From contig JABDQY010000170.1 of the NCBI GenBank assembly GCA_013042025.1, forward strand, positions 1 to 5,198: a DNA stretch of 5,198 nt. The letters are read 5' to 3'. Both the position numbers and the translations under genes were made by a program. Below, piece after piece: positions 1 to 5,198 of this stretch. The stretch comes from Bacteroidia bacterium. Its GTDB lineage: Bacteria; Bacteroidota; Bacteroidia; NS11-12g; UBA9320. Below the pieces are notes generated by a model that ran no database searches, was not told where the DNA came from, and saw only the letters and a list, made by a program, of their open reading frames with translations. Within the stretch, counting starts at the first letter, position 1; each line of letters begins with the position of its first letter.

Positions 1-714
1 ATTCTGCAACATAAATAACACATTCGGTGAAATAGATGTCTCAGGATTTCTTTTGCCATCCAGTGGAATAACTAACCCACCATGTGCGGTATATCTTCTT
101 GGAACAATTGCATCTGGGTTACCAAAGAATGATTGAACTGGCTCAATAAGATTGTGCACAGCAACTCCGCCATAGAAACGTTCTGTATATGCGAGGAATC
201 CTGTTGAGAAATTCACATAACCAACTGTATTATCTATATATGGCTCATCCGTAGGATTTACAAAACCTAAACTAGGATTAATTTGATCTTCAAAACGCAA
301 TCGCTGCCAATCAATACTTCTTTGTCCGTATTGTCCTTCTAAACCAAAACGCATCGTTAGCTTTCGATTTACACGTAATTGATAAGAATAAACTGCTGAT
401 ACAGAAGTTGATGTCAATAATCCTTCCCCTGCTCTATCATCCATAAGTATAAGTCCAATACCGCCACCAATTTTATCAAAGTGCTGATCATAACTTGCTA
501 CTGTAGTTAAGAATGTACCTGGTAAACTTGGCCATTGGTTTCTGTAATTTAAAGCAACTCTACCTCCACCACCACAGGTTCCTGTTCCAGCCATGGCAGG
601 ATTGGTATACAATGGTGATGCATAAAATTGAGTTAATTCCGGATCTTGTGCGTTTGCAGAAACTGCAGCAAAGAACCCAACAAGTAAAAATAAAGTAGCT
701 TTAATATTTCCCAT
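1..714 (-). CDS. PorP/SprF family type IX secretion system outer-membrane protein, N-terminal part (3' end outside window)
   Basis: The reading frame runs from an ATG at 714-712 to the left edge without a stop, giving 238 residues. Family members are usually about 300-340 aa, so roughly the last quarter is missing. Residues 1-22 form a signal peptide: Lys5, a hydrophobic core, and an ANA cleavage site before QDPE. The mature start matches the PorP/SprF hallmark: QDPELTQFYASPLYTNPAMAG (residues 23-43) has the Q-FY-SP-Y-NPA-AG pattern, followed by ALNYRNQWPSLPG at 54-66. The rest is glycine-rich with alternating polar and hydrophobic stretches, as in an outer-membrane beta-barrel. There is no lipobox cysteine. 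Family knowledge: these proteins take part in T9SS secretion and gliding, some as dedicated partners of large type B CTD adhesins. The gene is divergent from porU and has its own promoter. Genomes often carry many paralogues, so I give no symbol. A lone Cys47 in a TCGGGG stretch is a minor oddity. Confidence 0.92.
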   Translation of the reverse strand, partial: MGNIKATLFLLVGFFAAVSANAQDPELTQFYASPLYTNPAMAGTGTCGGGGRVALNYRNQWPSLPGTFLTTVASYDQHFDKIGGGIGLILMDDRAGEGLLTSTSVSAVYSYQLRVNRKLTMRFGLEGQYGQRSIDWQRLRFEDQINPSLGFVNPTDEPYIDNTVGYVNFSTGFLAYTERFYGGVAVHNLIEPVQSFFGNPDAIVPRRYTAHGGLVIPLDGKRNPETSISPNVLFMLQN

Positions 715-864
715 TTTCAGATTTTATTAAACATACAAAGATAAAACATTTGTATAGATACGTTCAAAAAAAATAATTATTGTGTCAAATTATGCCATTT
801 GTTAATTTAATACAATAAAAATGGAGTTAATATTGTTAGTTGTTCAGAGTTACCTAATTATCGA
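715..864. other. Divergent intergenic region between the PorP/SprF gene and porU
   Basis: These 150 bases separate two divergently transcribed genes and are strongly AT-rich, with an A-run at 766-773. The left half holds the minus-strand promoter. For porU I found no equally good plus-strand match. AACATTTG at 745-752 misses the first T of the -7 box. TAATATTG at 828-835 misses one T, and its nearest upstream TTTG (798-801) is 26 bases away, which is too far. No GGAGG-like ribosome site precedes porU, which is normal for this phylum. The right end holds a short leader ORF, listed separately. Confidence 0.75.
736..768 (-). promoter_or_regulatory. Bacteroidota-type promoter for the PorP/SprF gene
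   Basis: Read on the minus strand, 743-736 is TATCTTTG, an exact match to the Bacteroidota -7 consensus TAnnTTTG. A TTTG at 768-765 serves as the -33 element, with 21 bases between the two boxes, within the usual spacing. Transcription would be expected to start near 729-731. That leaves a short leader of about 15-18 nt, A/T-rich, before the ATG at 714. The boxes are seen directly; activity is inferred from the consensus and from the position just upstream of a start codon. Confidence 0.68.
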
Positions 865-868
865 ATGA
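821..868 (+). CDS. Possible 15-codon leader ORF overlapping the porU start
   Basis: An ATG at 821, preceded by an A-rich stretch (CAATAAAA) typical of Bacteroidota translation starts, opens a frame encoding MELILLVVQSYLIIE. It ends at TGA 866-868. That stop shares the sequence ATGA (865-868) with the porU start codon, the classic arrangement for translational coupling. The peptide is hydrophobic and resembles nothing I recognise. The alternative is a chance ORF: the region is AT-rich and 15 codons is short. No known family supports it, so the call rests only on the geometry. Confidence 0.27.
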   Translation: MELILLVVQSYLIIE

Positions 869-3800
869 TTCAACCTAAAAATGTAATACTTTTAGTGCTT
901 CTTTTTTTCTTTGGAAGTTACTCCAGTTTTGCTCAAAATATTGATGTTGAGCTAGATTGGAATCTTAACGAAGAAGTGGAAATCAACCCTGATGTAACTG
1001 GCTTTCAATTACTTACTCCTTTTTGGTGTTCCGAATGTAAGGAATCAATTAATGATAACTTCATTGTGCCATATATTGATAAAAAGATTCCAATTAACGC
1101 CATGGAAGTTGCAAATGTTCAACTCTTGAATATTGTGACAAAAAACAGTTCAAACAGGGATTTAACACCTTATCTTTCAGATGATTTCATAATTAAACAA
1201 GAAGTTACAATAGAAAACGGGCGTAAATTCCTTCATCTTTTAATCACTCCAGTTCGTAAATCCAATAATGGCGTAGAACTACTGGTTTCATGTGATATAC
1301 AGTATACTTCAAAAGAAAACTACACTCCTGGGACATTAAGGGGGAGAAACAAAAAAGATCAAACCTATAATTCAATACTATCAACAGGAGATTTCTACAA
1401 AATAAGCATCTCAAAAGATGGAGTTTACAGAATAGACCCTAGCTTCTTAGCTCAAATGGGTATTGATATAAACACCGTTTCAATGTCTAAATTTAAAGTA
1501 TTTGGAAACGGAGGAACAATGCTTCCTGAAGTAATTCTTGATCCACGACCAGAAGATCTTGTTGAAAATGCTATTATGGCATTCGACGAAAATGGAAACG
1601 ATAAGCTTGATGCCAACGATTATTTCCTTTGGTACGCCAAAGGCCCTGATGCATTCACCTTTAACATAAACAATCAAAAGTATGATGCAGCAAGTCATGA
1701 TTTTGATGAGTACTCATATTACTTTATCACCTTTGATGGTCTCAATGGAAAACGAATAACTTCTAACTCTAGCGGACAAGGACAAGCTGTTGATCATATT
1801 ATCAATACATATGACCATATTCTCTTTCATGAAAATGATGAAGAGAATCACATTAAGTCTGGTAGAATTTGGTGGGGCGACAAAATGCAAACTCAATTGG
1901 TTAAAACCTTTAATTACTCAATACCAGGACTGGTAACTAATGCTCCTTCTCGTTTTAGAGTAATTACAGGTGTAAGAAGTTTAAACGGAGGTTCAATTGC
2001 TGTTAAAGTTGCTGGGATCTCTACTTCACCTATTAACCATGGCAGCGTTTCAGGAGATTACGATCGTGATTTTCTAACTGGCCCTTACACAACGGATAGA
2101 GATTTTACCATTACTTCAGAGAATTTTGATATTGAATTTGAATTCTTTAAAACACTGAACGAATCTGCTGCATGGATTGACTACTTCATGTTGGTTTCAC
2201 AACGAAAACTTCAAGTTTATGAGGATCAGCAAATAGTTCGAATTAACAGTCTAAATAAAGTAGGCAACCTTAAATTTGAGATTGAAAGCTTCTCTTCTGA
2301 AGATCGTATCTGGAATATTGCAGATATAAATAACCCTAGTAATCAGCAAATTTATACAGACGGAACAAAAAGCTCTTTTATTCTTTCAAACATTAATCAA
2401 AGCAACTTGCCTCAATTTGTTGTCTTTAATAATTCTCAAATCTACTCTCCTGGTTTTGTGGAGAAAGTAGAAAATCAAAACTTACATGGATTAACCAATG
2501 TTGATTATGTAATAATATCGCATGATGATTTACTAGAACAGGCAAATCGATTAGCAGATTTCCATAGAAGTTATTATGGGTATTCCGTTGAAGTTGTAAC
2601 TCCCAAACAAATATTTAATGAATTTTCATCTGGTAGTCAGGATGTAACAGGAATTCGAGATTTTGCGAAACTGTTATACGATAGAGGTAATGCTTCTGGA
2701 AGTACATTTAAATACTTGTTATTGTTTGGTGATGCAAGTTATGATTACAAAGACATTGAAGATAATAACACGAATGTTGTCCCAATTTATCAAAGCTACA
2801 ACTCTCATCAACCACCTTACTCCTATTGCTCAGATGATTATTACGCAATTCTTGATGATGGCGAAGGATACTGGGGAGTTCAAAATAAAGATGAAGGTTT
2901 GGACTTAGGTGTAGGAAGATTACCTGCATCAAATGCTTATGAAGCCAAAATCATTGTAGATAAGATTCTTCATTACCATTCTGAGAACAGCTATGGAAAT
3001 TGGACTCAAAACTTGACATTTATTGGTGATGATGAAGACGGGAATGATCATGTAGGACCATCTGAATCAATGACTCAAATTCTTAGAAATCAGAACCCAG
3101 ATTATAACATAAACAAAATTTGGTTAGATGCATACGAGCAGGTTTCATTTGGTAGTGGCAATAAATACCCTGCAGTGAATGAAGAAATTAGCAAATCTAT
3201 AAACAGTAAAGGAACGTTAATATTTAATTATGTAGGTCATGGTGGTGAAAATGGAATGGCTCATGAACGAGTTGTTACACGACCAGAAATTACTTCTTGG
3301 ACCAACTACGACAAACTTTCCTTTTATATTACCGCAAGTTGTGAACTAGCTAAAATTGATAATCTAGAGATAGAATCACCGGGAGAATTGATGTTACTTA
3401 GCACCCAAGGAGGGGCAATTGGAATGGTTGCAACCACACGAGTAGTTTGGATTGGTGCCAACACCGATTTAAATCTTGAAATCATGAATGACAACATGTT
3501 TCAGGTTTCAGATAATCAGCTTCGTCCTCTTGGAGATATTTATAAGAAAACAAGAAATGATGCTATTGAAGAAATAAACAAGCGATGTTTTATGCTAATT
3601 GCAGATCCAGCAATGAGACTGCTGCATCATAACTACAATGTGGTAACAACTTCAATAAATGGTAAAAATGTCGTTGGATTTAACGATACCTTAAAGGCGT
3701 TAGACTTAGTTACAATAGAAGGTGAAATCCAGGATAACTCTAGCACTTTGGTGAGCAATTTTAATGGGACCTTATACCCTACCTTCTTTGATAAATTTTC

Positions 3801-4719
3801 TACTTATAAAACATTAGGTAATGACCCAAAAAGTTATCCTATTGAATTTGAAATGCAAGACCGAGTTATTTATAAAGGTCAAGCATCGGTTGTAAATGGG
3901 AAATTTAGTTTTCAGTTTATCGTTCCTAAAGATATTGCGTACAACATTGGAAATGGTAAGATATCCTACTACGCTAAAAATGGTTTAGATCATGCAGGAG
4001 GAGGAGAAATCTCCTATTTAATTGGTGGAACAAGTGACTCAATCAAACAGGACAATACTCCACCATCAGTTGAACTTTTCATTGATGATGAAAGCTGGGT
4101 GTTTGGAGGAACAACTTCACCAAATCCACTGCTACTTGCAAATGTATTTGACGAAAATGGATTAAATACGATTGGAAGCGGTATAGGAAGAGAGATGGAA
4201 GCAGTTTTAGATAAGGGTACAGAAAACGAAACCGTTATTGTTTTAAACGATTTCTATACTCCCGATCTCAATAGTTACCAGTCTGGAAAAATCAAATATC
4301 CTCTTGAAAATATTTCTCCAGGATTGCATACTTTGAATATTAAAATATGGGACGTATACAATAACTCAGCTGAAGATTATACCGAGTTTGTTGTTTCTGA
4401 AGGAGGTGATATTGCCATTGAAAATTTATTGAACTACCCAAACCCTTTTAATAAGTTTACTACTTTTCATTTTGACCATAACAAAGCAGGAGAGAATTTA
4501 ACAACCACTCTCACTATTACCACAGTAGCGGGTAAAATTGTCAAAAACATAACGCAAGATATTATAAATGCACCTTCTCATAGTGCCGACATTTCTTGGG
4601 ATGGGCTAGATCAATATGGAGATAGAATTGCACGAGGAGTTTACCTTTACACCTTGAATATTAGAGCAGAAGATGGCTCAACTCAAAAGAAAACTGAAAA
4701 ACTATACATCATAAACTAA
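865..4719 (+). CDS. porU: Type IX secretion system sortase PorU (C25 gingipain-like cysteine peptidase)
   Basis: This complete 1284-aa gene encodes the cell-surface sortase that removes the CTD from T9SS cargo and joins the cargo to its surface anchor. Residues 1-23 are a signal peptide (Lys5, hydrophobic core 7-17, SFA before QN), which supports the ATG at 865. The N-terminal part carries the PorU-typical STGDFYKISISKDGVYRID (173-191). The C25 peptidase domain spans about 546-921 and includes LLFGDASYDYKD (GD at 622-623), CSDDYY (655-660) and GVGRLP. The expected catalytic pair is present: His792 in GHGG and Cys826 in ASCELA. Their 34-residue spacing is close to the 33 between His657 and Cys690 of Porphyromonas gingivalis PorU. 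An Ig-like region with the late PorU signature KIWDVYNNS (1160-1168) follows. A type A CTD with NYPNPF (1190-1195) and WDGLDQYGDRIARGVY closes the protein. A CxxC at 55-58 is unusual. Length is in the normal range for PorU. porV follows after 8 bases. Confidence 0.96.
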   Translation: MIQPKNVILLVLLFFFGSYSSFAQNIDVELDWNLNEEVEINPDVTGFQLLTPFWCSECKESINDNFIVPYIDKKIPINAMEVANVQLLNIVTKNSSNRDLTPYLSDDFIIKQEVTIENGRKFLHLLITPVRKSNNGVELLVSCDIQYTSKENYTPGTLRGRNKKDQTYNSILSTGDFYKISISKDGVYRIDPSFLAQMGIDINTVSMSKFKVFGNGGTMLPEVILDPRPEDLVENAIMAFDENGNDKLDANDYFLWYAKGPDAFTFNINNQKYDAASHDFDEYSYYFITFDGLNGKRITSNSSGQGQAVDHIINTYDHILFHENDEENHIKSGRIWWGDKMQTQLVKTFNYSIPGLVTNAPSRFRVITGVRSLNGGSIAVKVAGISTSPINHGSVSGDYDRDFLTGPYTTDRDFTITSENFDIEFEFFKTLNESAAWIDYFMLVSQRKLQVYEDQQIVRINSLNKVGNLKFEIESFSSEDRIWNIADINNPSNQQIYTDGTKSSFILSNINQSNLPQFVVFNNSQIYSPGFVEKVENQNLHGLTNVDYVIISHDDLLEQANRLADFHRSYYGYSVEVVTPKQIFNEFSSGSQDVTGIRDFAKLLYDRGNASGSTFKYLLLFGDASYDYKDIEDNNTNVVPIYQSYNSHQPPYSYCSDDYYAILDDGEGYWGVQNKDEGLDLGVGRLPASNAYEAKIIVDKILHYHSENSYGNWTQNLTFIGDDEDGNDHVGPSESMTQILRNQNPDYNINKIWLDAYEQVSFGSGNKYPAVNEEISKSINSKGTLIFNYVGHGGENGMAHERVVTRPEITSWTNYDKLSFYITASCELAKIDNLEIESPGELMLLSTQGGAIGMVATTRVVWIGANTDLNLEIMNDNMFQVSDNQLRPLGDIYKKTRNDAIEEINKRCFMLIADPAMRLLHHNYNVVTTSINGKNVVGFNDTLKALDLVTIEGEIQDNSSTLVSNFNGTLYPTFFDKFSTYKTLGNDPKSYPIEFEMQDRVIYKGQASVVNGKFSFQFIVPKDIAYNIGNGKISYYAKNGLDHAGGGEISYLIGGTSDSIKQDNTPPSVELFIDDESWVFGGTTSPNPLLLANVFDENGLNTIGSGIGREMEAVLDKGTENETVIVLNDFYTPDLNSYQSGKIKYPLENISPGLHTLNIKIWDVYNNSAEDYTEFVVSEGGDIAIENLLNYPNPFNKFTTFHFDHNKAGENLTTTLTITTVAGKIVKNITQDIINAPSHSADISWDGLDQYGDRIARGVYLYTLNIRAEDGSTQKKTEKLYIIN

Positions 4720-4727
4720 GAAAATAA

Positions 4728-5198
4728 ATGATACATTTGTCGTCAAATACTAACAAGTTGAAAAAGAAAATATTAATTGCTTTTACGATTCTGTGCTTCA
4801 TAAATGTGAATGCTCAGAATACGGTAAATACAAACACTGACCTTTTAGGACAGCGAAATGTTATTACTACCGCTGCTCCGTTTTTATTAATTAGCCCTGA
4901 TTCTCGTGCTGCAGGTATGGGAGATATGGGTGTAGCAACATCAGCAGATGCGAACTCAATTCATTGGAATGCATCGAAACTGGCATTTATCGAAAAGGAG
5001 TCGGGTATATCACTTTCTGCAGCACCATGGTTGCGTACTTTGGTTCCGGATATTTGGTTTTACTACCTTGCAGGTTACAAGCGATTAGATAAAAGAAGTA
5101 CCATTGCAGGCTCGCTAAGGTATTTCACTCTTGGAGATATTCAATTTACAGACGTAAATGGAAATCCTAATGGGAATTACGAACCTAAAGAATTTGCA
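4728..5198 (+). CDS. porV: Type IX secretion system outer-membrane protein PorV (LptO), N-terminal part (3' end outside window)
   Basis: The frame is open from ATG 4728 to the right edge: 157 residues of a protein usually near 380-400 aa. PorV is a FadL-like 14-strand outer-membrane barrel. It takes folded cargo from the SprA translocon and presents it to PorU in the attachment complex. The signal peptide has Lys12-14, a hydrophobic core at 15-25 and a VNA site at 27-29 before QN. After it comes the PorV hallmark APFLLISPDSRAAGMGDMGV (50-69), then TSADANSIHWNASKLAF (71-87), a loop with PWLRTLVPD, and FTLGDIQF further on. The 8-base gap after porU, with no terminator, argues for one operon. 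The start is not certain: TTG at 4758 would give a more compact signal peptide beginning MKKKILIAF. I prefer ATG 4728 because ATG is the commoner start and it is preceded by an A-rich GAAAATAA. Cys23 is not a lipobox, since Leu22 precedes it. Confidence 0.94.
   Translation, partial: MIHLSSNTNKLKKKILIAFTILCFINVNAQNTVNTNTDLLGQRNVITTAAPFLLISPDSRAAGMGDMGVATSADANSIHWNASKLAFIEKESGISLSAAPWLRTLVPDIWFYYLAGYKRLDKRSTIAGSLRYFTLGDIQFTDVNGNPNGNYEPKEFA
4732..4739 (+). promoter_or_regulatory. Promoter-like -7 box inside the 5' end of porV
   Basis: TACATTTG matches the Bacteroidota -7 consensus TAnnTTTG exactly and lies just after the porV ATG. If active it would start transcripts near 4746, leaving about 12 nt before the alternative TTG start at 4758. 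No TTG or TTTG lies 17-23 bases upstream (4706-4714 reads through CATCATAA), so the -33 element is missing. An eight-base motif with two free positions can also occur by chance in AT-rich DNA. Confidence 0.2.

Noticed and set aside
513..698. Plus-strand 61-codon open frame
   Set aside because: It lies opposite the PorP/SprF gene, whose signal peptide and family motifs are clear. The predicted peptide has no recognisable features.
1480..1896. Two minus-strand open frames (1480-1698 and 1714-1896)
   Set aside because: Both lie inside porU on the opposite strand, with no promoter or family features. They are shadows of the coding frame.
2663..2932. Overlapping plus- and minus-strand open frames within the peptidase domain (2663-2908 and 2708-2932)
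   Set aside because: They fall in the most conserved part of PorU, where the main frame is intact and motif-rich; the alternative frames show nothing recognisable.
4003..4014. Small inverted repeat GGAGAAATCTCC as a hairpin or terminator
   Set aside because: It has a 4-base stem, lies in the middle of porU and has no T-run, so it is a chance palindrome in coding sequence.
865..4719. Secreted gingipain-type protease instead of the sortase
   Set aside because: The C25 domain is shared, but the length, the GDFYK...GVYRID motif, the late KIWDVYNNS region and the adjacent porV all identify PorU.
4794..4796. Lipoprotein signal at PorV Cys23
   Set aside because: The residues before it are Thr-Ile-Leu; a lipobox needs Gly, Ala or Ser directly before the cysteine. 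A VNA signal-peptidase I site follows at 27-29.
1..5198. Mobile element, CRISPR array, tRNA/rRNA gene or defence system
   Set aside because: I saw no transposase, integrase, direct-repeat array or RNA-gene signature. All substantial coding capacity is explained by three T9SS genes.

Overview
The window looks like a chromosomal segment from a low-GC member of the phylum Bacteroidota. The evidence is three recognisable type IX secretion system (T9SS) envelope genes, a TAnnTTTG-type promoter, A/T-rich rather than GGAGG-like translation starts, and very AT-rich non-coding DNA. T9SS is essentially restricted to this phylum. Nothing in the window points to a particular genus.

Layout: on the minus strand, from the left edge to 714, lies the N-terminal 238 codons of a PorP/SprF-family outer-membrane protein; its 3' end is outside the window. 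A 150-bp divergent intergenic region (715-864) follows. It holds a good Bacteroidota promoter for the minus-strand gene and a 15-codon upstream ORF that overlaps the next start codon by ATGA. From 865 to 4719 on the plus strand is a complete porU (1284 aa), the C25-family cysteine peptidase that acts as the T9SS sortase. Eight bases after its stop begins porV (4728 to the right edge, 157 codons seen), the FadL-like outer-membrane partner of PorU.

How the genes work together: in the T9SS, cargo proteins with a C-terminal signal domain (CTD) leave the cell through the SprA translocon. PorV collects them and delivers them to PorU, which removes the CTD and attaches the cargo to a surface anchor. 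PorP/SprF proteins belong to the same system, either as part of the PorK/L/M/N-associated machinery or as partners of particular large surface adhesins. The window is therefore a T9SS attachment locus. The porU-porV order is the familiar one. The divergent PorP/SprF gene is the less standard part of the context.

I did not find an undescribed system. The points worth a second look are the ATGA-coupled leader ORF before porU, the missing recognisable promoter for porU, the uncertain porV start with an embedded promoter-like box, a CxxC pair near the PorU N-terminus, and the unknown partner of the PorP/SprF gene beyond the left edge.
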